Shown piece after piece: positions 16,656 to 25,527 of a DNA stretch of 64,000 bases; the first letter of the stretch is position 1; every line of letters starts with the position of its first letter. This stretch comes from CAYWPG01 sp964460035 (GTDB lineage Bacteria; Pseudomonadota; Gammaproteobacteria; Nitrococcales; AK92), in the NCBI GenBank assembly GCA_964460035.1, contig CAYWPG010000007.1, forward strand, positions 1-64,000, written 5' to 3'. The position numbers and the translations under genes were made by a program. The notes beneath the pieces are model-generated. The model was not told where the DNA came from and ran no database searches. It saw only the letters and a program-made list of their open reading frames with translations.

Positions 16656-17828
16656 CTACCCCAACAGCCGCACCGTATGCTGGGCGATCATCTGCTCCTC
16701 GTCGGTTGGGATGACCCAAGCCGAGACCCGGCTTCCGGGGGCACTGATGCGCGTGCTGCCCTGCTCGTTGGCGGCATCATCGAACTCCAGACCCAACCAC
16801 TCCAGTCCGCGGCATATGCGCTCGCGGATAGGCGCTGCGTTCTCGCCTATGCCCGCAGTGAACACCACGGCATCCAGTCCCTCTAGTGCGGCAACCAGCG
16901 AGCCCAGCTCGCGCAGAGCGCGGTATACGTAAACATCCAGGGCCTCGCGCGCCCGCGGCACATCGCTCTGCAGCAACCGCCGCATATCGCCGCTGATCCC
17001 CGACATGCCCAGCAGCCCTGAACGACGGTAGAGCAGCTCCTCCACCTGCGCGACGCTCATGCCCTCCCGCTGCAGCAAATGCAGCACCACGCCCGGATCG
17101 ATGGTGCCGCAACGCTCGCCCATGACCAGCCCATCCAGCGCGGTAAAGCCCATTGTGGTGGCCACACTGCGCCCGGCCCGCAGCGCGCACATGCTGGAGC
17201 CGTTGCCAAGATGCGCGACTACGACACGGCCTTTCGCCGCTTCCGCATCGTACTGCGGCAATACCTGGGCGATGTACTCGTAGGACAGGCCATGGAAACC
17301 GTACCGCACTATGCCTCGCTCGCCGTACTCGTACGGCAAGGCGAAACGTTGAGCGACCGCCGGCTGCGTGCGATGGAACGCCGTATCGAAACAGGCGACC
17401 TGCGGCAGACCCGGGCGCAGGCGCCCCAGGGTATCGATGGCCTGCAGGTTGTGGGGCTGATGTAGCGGCGCCAGCGGGTTCAAGGCTCTTAAGCGCTCGA
17501 GAATCTCCGGCTCGATCAGTACCGGCTCGCTGAAATCGCGGCCGCCATGCACGACCCGGTGTCCGACCGCCACCAGCCGCAACGAGTCCAGCGCCCCCTC
17601 CAGCCAACGCAGAATCGCATCCAGCGCGGTCTGCTGGTCACTACCGCTGTCCAGCGCCGCATCGTGCAACCGCTCGCCGTCGCTGCTGTCTATGCGCAGA
17701 CGAGGCCCGTTCCCCAGCCCGTCGGCTTGCCCGCGCAGACGCAGCTTCAGCTCGTCGCCTTGGCGGGCATAAACTGCGAATTTGACGCTGGACGAGCCAG
17801 CGTTGATCACCAAAATACCCGGCGTCAT
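16656..17828 (-). CDS. ackA: Acetate/acyl kinase
   Basis: Transfers phosphate from acyl-phosphate to ADP, making ATP and a free acid. The 390 aa begin with the ASKHA signature VINAGSSSVKFAVY. They contain VGHRVVHGG, the second signature FDTAFHRT, and HLGNGSSMCALRAGRS and FTAGIGENAAPIRERI. It is last in phaC-maoC/pta-ackA, and its start overlaps the upstream stop (ATGA). In this context it would take the acyl phosphate made by the fused phosphotransacylase. Acetyl, propionyl or butyryl preference cannot be told from sequence. Confidence 0.95.
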   Translation of the reverse strand: MTPGILVINAGSSSVKFAVYARQGDELKLRLRGQADGLGNGPRLRIDSSDGERLHDAALDSGSDQQTALDAILRWLEGALDSLRLVAVGHRVVHGGRDFSEPVLIEPEILERLRALNPLAPLHQPHNLQAIDTLGRLRPGLPQVACFDTAFHRTQPAVAQRFALPYEYGERGIVRYGFHGLSYEYIAQVLPQYDAEAAKGRVVVAHLGNGSSMCALRAGRSVATTMGFTALDGLVMGERCGTIDPGVVLHLLQREGMSVAQVEELLYRRSGLLGMSGISGDMRRLLQSDVPRAREALDVYVYRALRELGSLVAALEGLDAVVFTAGIGENAAPIRERICRGLEWLGLEFDDAANEQGSTRISAPGSRVSAWVIPTDEEQMIAQHTVRLLG

Positions 17829-19234
17829 TGCGATAGACTCTCGGCGCGCTCACGCTCGTCTCGCCGCATCTTCTCCACCATCAGCACCGAAATCGCGCAA
17901 GATGCGAGCCGCGAAACGGTGTCGTCCGCACGGCTGGTCAGCACTATGGGCACCCGGGCCCCGAGCACGATACCGGCCGCGTCGGCATCAGCAAGATAAT
18001 GCAGCTGTTTGCCGATCATATTGCCCGCTTCCAGGTTAGGAGCCACCAGGATATCGGCCCGCCCGGCGACCGGCGACTTGATGCCCTTGGTTGCCGCGGC
18101 TGCCTCGGAGATAGCGTTGTCGAAAGCCAGCGGCCCATCCAGAAGACCGCCGGTAATCTGCCCGCGGTCGGCCATCTTGCACAGCGCCGCGGCATCCAGC
18201 GTCGAAGGCATGGCCGGGTTCACCGTTTCGGTGGCGGATAGGATGGCCACCTTGGGCTCTTCGATACCCAGCGCATGCGCAAGTTCTATCGCGTTCTGCA
18301 CGATGTCGCGCTTGATGACCAGGTCGGGCGCTATGTTGATAGCGGAATCGGTGATAAACAGGGGCCTGGGGTAGGTAGGCACATCCATGGCCCAGACGTG
18401 GCTCATGCGTCTGTCGGTGCGAATGCCTTTTTGCTTGTGAACGGCTGCGCCCATGAGCTCGTCGGTGTGCAGGGCGCCTTTCATCACCATTTCCACATCA
18501 CGGGCACGCACCATGTCCATGGCGAGCTCGGCTGCCTGATGGCTATGCTCGGTCGGCACTATTTCGAACGCACTGATATCCAGCTCGTTCGCCGCCGCGG
18601 CCGCTTCGATCTTGGCCCGCGGCCCCACCAGCACCGGCTCGATCAGCCCATGGCGCACCGCTTCTATCACCCCAAGCAGCGAGGGCCCATCGACCGGGTG
18701 CACCACCGCGGTGCGCGGCGGACGCAAGCCCTTGGCCATCGCGAGCATGCGCTGCAACTGCCGATGGCGGCCGCCCGGCGTCGCTACCACCGCCGCATGG
18801 TGCAGCTTCTCCTCCGGCGGCCGAACGATTACGGTTCCCTCCAGCGCGACGCTGCCGTCGCTGCCGGCGCAGCGGCAGCGGAGCACGACATTACCGTCGG
18901 CCAGCTTTTCGACGACTTCCACCTCGGCGGTCACACGGTCGCCCAGCACCAGGTCGCGCCGGTAATGCAGACGCTCCTCGATCAGACGCGTGCCAGGCCC
19001 TGGCAGCTCGCTCACCACCAGCACCGCCAACATGGCGTGCCCCCACATGCCATGGGCGATGAGTTGATTGAAAAGATCGCTGGTGGCGGCGGTCTGATCC
19101 AGGTGCTCGGGATCGACGGTGGAGGCGTTGCTGGCAAAACGTTTCAGATCGTCCAGCACCAGACGCCGTTCCAGCGTCGCACGCTGACCTACCTTGAGTT
19201 CGTCATAAGGAAAATTCTCGTTGATCGTCGTCAC
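17825..19234 (-). CDS. MaoC-like / phosphate acyltransferase fusion protein
   Basis: Family of bifunctional enoyl-CoA hydratase/phosphate acetyl(butyryl)transferases. From GTG 19234 (AAGGA 7 nt upstream) it is 469 aa; ATGs at 19252 and 19258 are alternatives. Residues 1-130 are a MaoC hot-dog domain with LFNQLIAHGMWG and PGPGTRLIEERLHYRRDLVLGD. About 170-469 is a phosphotransacylase (AVVHPVDGPSLLGVIEA, MVMKGALHTDELMGA, RRMSHVWAMDVP, AGNMIGKQLHYLADADAAGIVLGA). Oddity: the hydratase motif that normally reads D-x-N-P-x-H is T39-V-D-P-E-H44 here, so the catalytic Asp is replaced. It is coupled to ackA and 64 nt downstream of phaC. The transferase would turn acyl-CoA plus phosphate into acyl-phosphate. 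Confidence 0.92.
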   Translation of the reverse strand: MTTINENFPYDELKVGQRATLERRLVLDDLKRFASNASTVDPEHLDQTAATSDLFNQLIAHGMWGHAMLAVLVVSELPGPGTRLIEERLHYRRDLVLGDRVTAEVEVVEKLADGNVVLRCRCAGSDGSVALEGTVIVRPPEEKLHHAAVVATPGGRHRQLQRMLAMAKGLRPPRTAVVHPVDGPSLLGVIEAVRHGLIEPVLVGPRAKIEAAAAANELDISAFEIVPTEHSHQAAELAMDMVRARDVEMVMKGALHTDELMGAAVHKQKGIRTDRRMSHVWAMDVPTYPRPLFITDSAINIAPDLVIKRDIVQNAIELAHALGIEEPKVAILSATETVNPAMPSTLDAAALCKMADRGQITGGLLDGPLAFDNAISEAAAATKGIKSPVAGRADILVAPNLEAGNMIGKQLHYLADADAAGIVLGARVPIVLTSRADDTVSRLASCAISVLMVEKMRRDERERAESLSQ

Positions 19235-19298
19235 TCTGCTTTCCTTCTTCATTCGCATTGCAGCCGACGACGTTAGCCGCGGCGCCAATGGCTTAGAA

Positions 19299-21053
19299 CT
19301 ATTTCAGCATAACGTACTCGCCCGGTGCGTCGTATAGCGGCGGGTAACCGGCCTCGGGCGCGCCCATGGGCGGCGGCGCCACCTGCCCGCTGGAGCGCTG
19401 CGCCAGCCACTGCTGCCACTCGGGCCACCACGAGCCCTTGTGGTAGGGCATCTCGGCGTGGAAGTGGTGGTGCGAAATGTAGCGATCGTGAGGCTCCCGG
19501 GTATGGACCTGGTACTTGCGGGTAGGATGGCCCGGCGGCGTGATAATGCCAGCATTGTGCCCGCCCGTGGTCAGCAGGAAGGTGACCTGCGTGCGCGCGA
19601 AGCGATTGATCTTGTAGACCGATGGCCAGGGCGCGACGTGATCCTTGACGGTGCCCACAGCGAAAATCGGCACGGCGATATCGCCGAAGTGAATGGGCTG
19701 CCCGTCGACGTCGAAGCGCCCTTCGACGAAGTCGTTGTTGAGGAAGAGCCTGCGCAGGTACTCGCTGTGCATTCGATACGGAAGCCGCGTCGCATCGGCG
19801 TTCCAAGCCATGAGGTCGATGATCGGCGTGCGCTCGCCCATCAGGTAGTCACGCACCACGCGCGACCAGACCAAATCCTCCGTGCGCAGCAGCTGGAACG
19901 CGCCCACCATCTGGTAGGTCTCCAGATAGCCCTTTTGAGCCATCATGTCCTCCAGATAGGTGACCTGGCTCTCGTCTATGAACAAGTCCAGCTCGCCCGG
20001 CTCGGTGAAATCGACCTGCCCGGCGAATACGGTCATGCTGGCCAGGCGATCGTCGCCATCGCGCGCCATGGCCGCCGCGGTCAGCGAGAGCAGCGTGCCG
20101 CCCAGGCAATACCCCACTCCATGCACCTTGCGTCCCGGCACCACGGCATTGATCGCATCCAGTGCCGCCAAGATGCCCAAGCGGCGGTAGTCGTCCAAGC
20201 CCAAGTCGCGATCGCCGGTGTCGGGATTCTTCCAGGAGATCATGAATACCGTGTGCCCCTGATCGCGCAAGTACTCTGCCAGCGACCTGCCGGGCGCGAG
20301 ATCGAGTATGTAGTACTTCATGATCCAAGCCGGCACGAACAAGATTGGCTCGGCGTGCACCTTGTCGGTGGTCGGCTCGTACTGGATCAGCTCGATCAGG
20401 CGGTTGCGGTATATGACTTTGCCGGGGGTAAGAGCCAGATTGCGCCCTACGCGCCAGCGTTCGGTTCCTGCCGGCGGCTTGCCGCGCGCATAGCGGTCCA
20501 CATCGTCGATGAAGTTCTGCCACCCGCGCACCAGGTTCTGGCCGCCCTCGTTGAACGTGCGCTTGAGCACCTCGGGGTTAGTGGCCAGGTAGTTGGAGGG
20601 GGAGAATATGTCCAGCAGCTGTCGGCCTACGAAGTGGACCACGTCCTGATGGTGGGGCTCGATGCCGCGTACCTCGCTGGTGGCCCGCTCCCACCACTGC
20701 TGGGCAAGCAGAAAACCTTGATGAATGACGTTGAAAGGCCAGTGCTGCCACTCCGGTGCGGTGAAGCGGTTGTCGCCGGGAGCGGGGACGACGCATGGCT
20801 CACCGCCGACCCCCACCGCGCAGCGGCCGGCGTACGCTATCAGGCGCAGATACTTCCGTATCGCGTCCTGCGCAAGATCCAGCCGCTTGCCCGGGTACAT
20901 CGACAAGTGCACAGCCCAGTCGAAGTAAGCCAGCGTGAGCGCCGCCGGCGAGACGCCACGCGTGAAGCGGGAGGACACCAAGTGAATCATGCGGTCCAGG
21001 GCATGGACGTCTTGCTGACTGGTATCGCGCGGGGCCATCAACTTGTGCAGCAT
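19299..21053 (-). CDS. phaC: Class I polyhydroxyalkanoate synthase
   Basis: Polymerises (R)-3-hydroxyacyl-CoA into PHA granules. The 584 aa have the PhaC N-terminal region and the alpha/beta-hydrolase core. The lipase-like box is VGYCLGG with nucleophile Cys316. Likely partners are Asp471 (VKDHVAPW) and His499 (TTGGHNAG). PAWIMKYYILDL and SWKNPD are typical. ATG 21053 has an excellent AAGGAGG 8 nt upstream; GTG 21062 is rejected because it falls inside that site. First gene of the phaC-maoC/pta-ackA operon. A perfect FNR/Anr box lies 275 nt upstream. No phasin or phaAB genes are in this window. Confidence 0.95.
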   Translation of the reverse strand: MLHKLMAPRDTSQQDVHALDRMIHLVSSRFTRGVSPAALTLAYFDWAVHLSMYPGKRLDLAQDAIRKYLRLIAYAGRCAVGVGGEPCVVPAPGDNRFTAPEWQHWPFNVIHQGFLLAQQWWERATSEVRGIEPHHQDVVHFVGRQLLDIFSPSNYLATNPEVLKRTFNEGGQNLVRGWQNFIDDVDRYARGKPPAGTERWRVGRNLALTPGKVIYRNRLIELIQYEPTTDKVHAEPILFVPAWIMKYYILDLAPGRSLAEYLRDQGHTVFMISWKNPDTGDRDLGLDDYRRLGILAALDAINAVVPGRKVHGVGYCLGGTLLSLTAAAMARDGDDRLASMTVFAGQVDFTEPGELDLFIDESQVTYLEDMMAQKGYLETYQMVGAFQLLRTEDLVWSRVVRDYLMGERTPIIDLMAWNADATRLPYRMHSEYLRRLFLNNDFVEGRFDVDGQPIHFGDIAVPIFAVGTVKDHVAPWPSVYKINRFARTQVTFLLTTGGHNAGIITPPGHPTRKYQVHTREPHDRYISHHHFHAEMPYHKGSWWPEWQQWLAQRSSGQVAPPPMGAPEAGYPPLYDAPGEYVMLK

Positions 21054-21300
21054 TACTCCCACCTCCTTGCGCAGCGGGCGCCATGGGCCAACCCCGCTGC
21101 CCTATCTGGGAACCGGTACAGCGTATTGGACTGCACCGGCACCGCTACGTTGCGATGCGCCATTAATGCCAGCTTGCAGGCTACTCCGCATTCCTTCTCA
21201 CCCCCGCACGGCGGCGCAAGTGAGTTTTTCAGCAGTTTGCCAATTGGTCGTATGGCCGCTCATCAACCGCGGCAAGGCCGAAACGGCACAATTTCGCTGC

Positions 21301-21341
21301 ATTGCAGCATAACCCCGTCGGCCCGCATTGATCCATATCAA
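21301..21341 (-). promoter_or_regulatory. FNR/Anr-type promoter upstream of phaC
   Basis: TTGATCCATATCAA (21328-21341) matches the FNR/CRP-family anaerobic consensus TTGAT-N4-ATCAA exactly. On the minus strand a -10-like TGCAAT (21301-21306) follows with class II spacing, placing the box centre near -41 from a start at about 21294. The leader to the phaC ATG would be ~240 nt. The box sits 8 nt beyond the end of the MscS-like gene, in the gap that belongs to phaC. Confidence 0.6.
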
Positions 21342-21348
21342 CAGGCAA

Positions 21349-22224
21349 TCACGGGGACGAGCGATCGCGGGGCTCGGATGCCGCCGCGGATTCCCCACGG
21401 CTTTCCAGGGAAGGGCTCGCATCGCCTGGAGCCTGAAGACTCAGGTGCGGGAGAGGAATCTCGATGCCATTGGCCTTGAACGCCTCTTTGATCTGCTGTT
21501 GCAAGCTATTCCTCAGCTCAAGGACATGCTCCGACCTGGCCCAGACGTTCAGCTGCAGATCGATGGCCCATTCTCCGAACCCCAGCACCATGAATACCGG
21601 CTTGGGGTCCTTCAGGCACAACGGGTTGGCGTCGGCTACCGCCATCAGTACCGACCGCACCTTGCCGAGATCCTCCCTATAGGACACCCGAAGTTTCAGA
21701 TCGGCTCGGCGAGTCGCGAAGCGCGACATGTTCGTCACCTGACTCTTGATCAGGCTCTCGTTGGGAATACGCACGAAAAGATTATCCGAGGTGCGCAGCT
21801 TGACCGAAAGCAAGTCGATGGACAGCACTTCGCCAACGGTGTCGCCGACCTTGATGACGTCACCCTTGCCGAAGGAGCGCTCCCCCATCAGGAACAGCCC
21901 GCTGATCAGATTGGAGGCGGAGGTTTGGGAGGCAAAACCGATGGCCACCGATACGACGCCCGCGGCGCCGAGCAGCACGCCCAGCCGAAAACCGAGCTGA
22001 TGCAGCACGGTGGCTATCGTCAGGGTCAGCACGGTATAGAATACCGTGCGCCGCACGACCATTTCCGCGTGCGGAGTGAGCCGCGAGCGCAATGCGCGCT
22101 CGGTCATTGAGGGCAGAACACGGGTCAGCGCCAGCCCGAGCGCCAGAATGATCGCTGCCTGGATCAGATCGATCCAGAAGCCCCTCGCGATCAGCTCTTC
22201 GATAGTGTGCCGCCACTCAATCAT
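21349..22224 (-). CDS. MscS-family small-conductance mechanosensitive channel
   Basis: Inner-membrane channel that opens under membrane tension and protects from hypo-osmotic shock. The 291 aa have three membrane helices in about the first 110 residues. The pore-lining helix is GVLLGAAGVVSVAIGFASQTSASNLISGLFLMGERSFGKGD, followed by the beta domain (VGEVLSIDLLSVKLRTSDNLFVRIPNESLIKSQVTN). ATG 22224 has GGAGG 6 nt upstream. It lies between phaC and phaJ on the same strand, although its role is not metabolic. Confidence 0.92.
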   Translation of the reverse strand: MIEWRHTIEELIARGFWIDLIQAAIILALGLALTRVLPSMTERALRSRLTPHAEMVVRRTVFYTVLTLTIATVLHQLGFRLGVLLGAAGVVSVAIGFASQTSASNLISGLFLMGERSFGKGDVIKVGDTVGEVLSIDLLSVKLRTSDNLFVRIPNESLIKSQVTNMSRFATRRADLKLRVSYREDLGKVRSVLMAVADANPLCLKDPKPVFMVLGFGEWAIDLQLNVWARSEHVLELRNSLQQQIKEAFKANGIEIPLPHLSLQAPGDASPSLESRGESAAASEPRDRSSP

Positions 22225-22425
22225 CTGCCGCCTCCATTGTCTTCTCTGCCGAGATAGTCCAGCGGTTCGGAATCCCGATCCGGCCCGGGCAGCGAAGACC
22301 TTGGCGGCCGAGGCGGTTCGCGCCGAAGCCGCAGGGACTGGCCCGGCAACTCGTATCCCCTCCGTCACAAGGCGAGCGCACCCGCCCATTCACACCAGAG
22401 TCGCCGGGCTACACCCCCAGTTCGG

Positions 22426-22857
22426 TTATTCCGGGCGCCGCGGCACCATCACCACCGCCTGCCCGGTAACCACTTCTTTGCCATCAACCAGGCAATCGGT
22501 CGCCAGCGTCACGATGCCCTTGTCCTCCCTGAGCTCGGTCACCCGTACCCGCGCGGTCACGGTATCGCCTACGCGAACCGGGCGGCGAAAGCGAACCTCC
22601 TGGCTCAGATAGATCGTACCCGGCCCCGGCAGCCGCGTACCGAGCAGCGTGGAGATAAAGCTGGCCGTCAGCATGCCGTGCGCGATACGCCCCTTGAACT
22701 GGGTGTTTGCCGCGTACTCGTCGTTGACATGCACGGGATTCAAATCGCCGGTAATTCCTGCAAACAGCACCACATCCGCCTCGGTGACCGTCTTGGCGAA
22801 GGTGGCCTCCATCCCCTCGGAGAGATCCTCGAAGAAAAAGCCCTGGGTGGAATCCAC
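22426..22857 (-). CDS. phaJ: (R)-specific enoyl-CoA hydratase (MaoC/PhaJ type)
   Basis: Hydrates trans-2-enoyl-CoA to (R)-3-hydroxyacyl-CoA, feeding beta-oxidation intermediates to PHA synthase. The 143-aa single hot-dog domain has the complete hydratase-2 motif GDLNPVHVNDEYAANTQF with catalytic Asp38 and His43, then GRIAHGMLTASFISTLLG and PGPGTIYLSQEVRFRRPVRVGD. GTG 22857 is chosen because AAGGAG lies 6 nt upstream. It lies on the same strand as phaC, separated by the channel gene. Unlike the fused MaoC domain of the neighbouring phosphotransacylase, its active site is intact. Confidence 0.88.
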   Translation of the reverse strand: MDSTQGFFFEDLSEGMEATFAKTVTEADVVLFAGITGDLNPVHVNDEYAANTQFKGRIAHGMLTASFISTLLGTRLPGPGTIYLSQEVRFRRPVRVGDTVTARVRVTELREDKGIVTLATDCLVDGKEVVTGQAVVMVPRRPE

Positions 22858-23031
22858 TCGTTTCTCCTTAACTCCAAAGTAGCGCATAGAGAAGCGCTGA
22901 ACAGCTAGGCGCTTGCGTAGAGCCCCCCCGGATGGCCACCGAACCGGAACGCATCCGGGCACCCTACGGTGCGCTCGCATTGTCTTCATGCAGGCACTGG
23001 GTCAGCCGCGCCGCGATGCGGTCGGCAAGCC

Positions 23032-25527
23032 TCAGCCCTCGCGCGCCCCCCGCAACAATTGCATGGGCGAGACGCTTACGGCCTGGCGGATTCCCAGTGC
23101 GCCGGCCAACCATACCACCAGCATGCCCAGAAGAGCACCGAACAGGATCAGCCAGGGATTCACCGGGTAGTAGAGCTGAAAGACGATGCGCGCGACATAA
23201 TGGCCGGCCACACTCGCCACCGCTGCGGCCACCGCCCCGGCCAATGCGCCCAGCAGCCAGAATTCGGCTCGCGCCAACCAACGAATGCGCGGCCGGCTAG
23301 CCCCCAGCGACCGCAGCAGCGCGCTCTCGAAGCGGCGCTCCTCGCCGGTAATCTGCAAGGCGGCCAACAGCACCAGCAGACCGGCCGCGAGCGTCAGCAC
23401 CGCCATCAGCTCCACCACCCGGCGGCCTTGGGCCATGATGCCGCGCATGGTATCGAGCAAGGCGCCCACGTCGATGACCGTCACGCTGGGGAACTGGCGG
23501 ATCAGCGCCGGCATGATGTCGCCCCGCGCGGGGGGCAGATAGAAGCTACTGATGAAAGTGGCCGGATAATCGTCCAGCAAGCCGGGCGGCGCGATTACGA
23601 AGAAGTTGACGTTGAAGCTGTCCCACTCCACTGCGCGCAGGCTCGTGATCGAGGCCCGTACCGGCTCGCCGGCCACGGCGAAAGTCAGCTCATCGCCAAG
23701 CGCCAGGCCGAGCTGATTCGCCAGATCCTGTTCCACCGACAACTGGTCGAGTCGTTGCGTGTCGGCTCCCCACCAGCGCCCTGCGGTAATCCGGTTATCG
23801 GCGTGCAGCTCGGCAGTCCAGGACAGGTTGAACTCGCGCGCCACCAGACGCTGGGTACGCGGCGCGGCGTAATCGTCGGGATGAACGCGCTCACCGTTGA
23901 TGTGAGTCAGGCGGGCGCGCACCATCGGATAGAAACGCGCATGCACTCCGGCCGTATGCGCCAGATACCGTTCCAGCTCGGCGACTTGCTCCGGCTGTAC
24001 GTTAACCAAAAAGTAGTTGGGCGCATCTTCCGCGATGCGCTCCTGCCAGGTATCCAATAAGTCCTCGCTCACCAGGGCGAGCAGGAAAAGGGCCATCAGC
24101 CCAGCCCCCACGCCGACGATCTGCACCACCGCAGCGACAGGGCGCCGGCTGATACCGGAGAACAGCAGCGATCCGCCCCAGCCGCGACGGCGCCAGGCCC
24201 GTACCAACGCAACCAGCGCCAGGCCTGCGCCGGCGAGCAGAATCAGCGTCGCCAAAACCGCCCCGAACACTATCGCGGCCAGCTGCAAATCCGCCGCCTG
24301 CCACCACATCAGCGCGAAGATGACCGCCAGCGCGATCAGGTACAGGCTGCTGCCGCGCAGAACGTCATTGCCCAGGTCCCGGCGCAGCACTCGCAGCGGC
24401 GGCACTTTCTTGAGCCGCAGCAGGGTGGGCAGCGCAAAGCCCAGCAACGCTGCCACGACGGCCAGCCAACCGCTCAATGCCGGCCGCACCCCCGGCGGCG
24501 GCAGCTCCGGAGGCAGCAGCCCGGCGACCAAGGCCAGCATCAGCTCGTGGACGAGAAAGCCGAGCACAATGCCCATACCGCCGCCGACGAGGCCCAGCCA
24601 AATCAGCTCCCAGGCGATGACCGCGCTGATCTGGCGCTGGGGCGCGCCCAGGCAGCGCATGATCGCCACCCGGTCGAACTGGCGCGCGGCATAGCGCCTT
24701 ACCGTCAACAGCATGGCAACCCCGGCGATCACGACGGTCAGCAGTGCGCCCAGCCCGAGAAAACGCTGCGCATCGTCTATTACCCGCTGCACGCCCGGCT
24801 GCTCCTCGCCCGGGCGCACCCAGTCCACCGGCTCGCCGCTCTGCTCCAATAGCCAGCTGTGGAACTGAGCCAGCGCGGCTTCGCTTCCGGCCAGCAGCAG
24901 CGCATAGCGGACGCGACTGGCCGGCTGCACCAGTTGGGTCGCGGGCACATCGGCGATATTGAGCATCAGCCGCGGGGCCAGGCCGCCGAACAAGCCGCCC
25001 CGGTCCGGCTCCAGCAGCAGCAACGCGCTCACGCGCAGGGTAAGCGCGCCCAGCTCCAGCGAATCGCCGATACGCACACCGAGCTGGGCGGCCAGTCTAG
25101 GCTCCAGCCAAACCGTTCCCGGCGCCGGCACCGCCCGCACGATCTGCTCCGGCCGCTCGCCCGCAAAGCCGATCCGCACCGCTCCGCGCAGCGGATACCC
25201 CTCCTCCACGGCTTTGACGGCAACCAGCTGGGTGCGCTCGTCCGCCAGCACCACGCTGGGAAACTCCAAGGTGCGAGCGGTCGCGAGCCCAAGGGCTTGC
25301 GCTTGTTCCAGCCAGTGTTGAGGGATTGGCTGGCTGGCGCGCAGTACCCGGTCGGCGGCCAACAGCTCGGCCGCGCGTCCGGCGCCCGCGGTTCCCACCC
25401 GCTCGGCAAGCCAGGCCACCGAACTGACCGCGGTGACAGCGATGACCAGCGCCGCGGCGAGCAAGCGCAACTCGCCGGCGCGCCAATCGCGCCGCAGAAA
25501 ACGAAACCCCAGCCGCGCAGCGTTCAT
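23032..25527 (-). CDS. ybbP: ABC transporter permease, YbbP/FtsX-like
   Basis: Large MacB/FtsX-type permease of 831 aa. An N-terminal membrane helix (LRLLAAALVIAVTAVSSVAWLA) is followed by a periplasmic domain and two FtsX modules: ALLTVVIAGVAMLLTVRRYAARQFDRVAIMRCLGAPQ and LMAVLTLAAGLLVLLAALQITGEERRFESALLRSLGAS. There are about ten membrane segments in all. It pairs with the ATPase just upstream, whose stop overlaps this ATG (ATGA). The YbbA-YbbP pair next to tesA is conserved in many gammaproteobacteria. The substrate is unproven; lipid or lipoprotein handling has been suggested. Confidence 0.92.
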   Translation of the reverse strand: MNAARLGFRFLRRDWRAGELRLLAAALVIAVTAVSSVAWLAERVGTAGAGRAAELLAADRVLRASQPIPQHWLEQAQALGLATARTLEFPSVVLADERTQLVAVKAVEEGYPLRGAVRIGFAGERPEQIVRAVPAPGTVWLEPRLAAQLGVRIGDSLELGALTLRVSALLLLEPDRGGLFGGLAPRLMLNIADVPATQLVQPASRVRYALLLAGSEAALAQFHSWLLEQSGEPVDWVRPGEEQPGVQRVIDDAQRFLGLGALLTVVIAGVAMLLTVRRYAARQFDRVAIMRCLGAPQRQISAVIAWELIWLGLVGGGMGIVLGFLVHELMLALVAGLLPPELPPPGVRPALSGWLAVVAALLGFALPTLLRLKKVPPLRVLRRDLGNDVLRGSSLYLIALAVIFALMWWQAADLQLAAIVFGAVLATLILLAGAGLALVALVRAWRRRGWGGSLLFSGISRRPVAAVVQIVGVGAGLMALFLLALVSEDLLDTWQERIAEDAPNYFLVNVQPEQVAELERYLAHTAGVHARFYPMVRARLTHINGERVHPDDYAAPRTQRLVAREFNLSWTAELHADNRITAGRWWGADTQRLDQLSVEQDLANQLGLALGDELTFAVAGEPVRASITSLRAVEWDSFNVNFFVIAPPGLLDDYPATFISSFYLPPARGDIMPALIRQFPSVTVIDVGALLDTMRGIMAQGRRVVELMAVLTLAAGLLVLLAALQITGEERRFESALLRSLGASRPRIRWLARAEFWLLGALAGAVAAAVASVAGHYVARIVFQLYYPVNPWLILFGALLGMLVVWLAGALGIRQAVSVSPMQLLRGAREG

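Noticed and set aside
18275..19276. Long plus-strand open frame antisense to the MaoC/Pta fusion
   Set aside because: His/Arg/Gln-rich composition typical of a shadow of a GC-rich gene; the opposite strand is a clear enzyme.
19440..21479. A 679-codon open frame on the plus strand
   Set aside because: It is antisense to phaC and follows from the high GC content; it has no ribosome-binding site or family resemblance.
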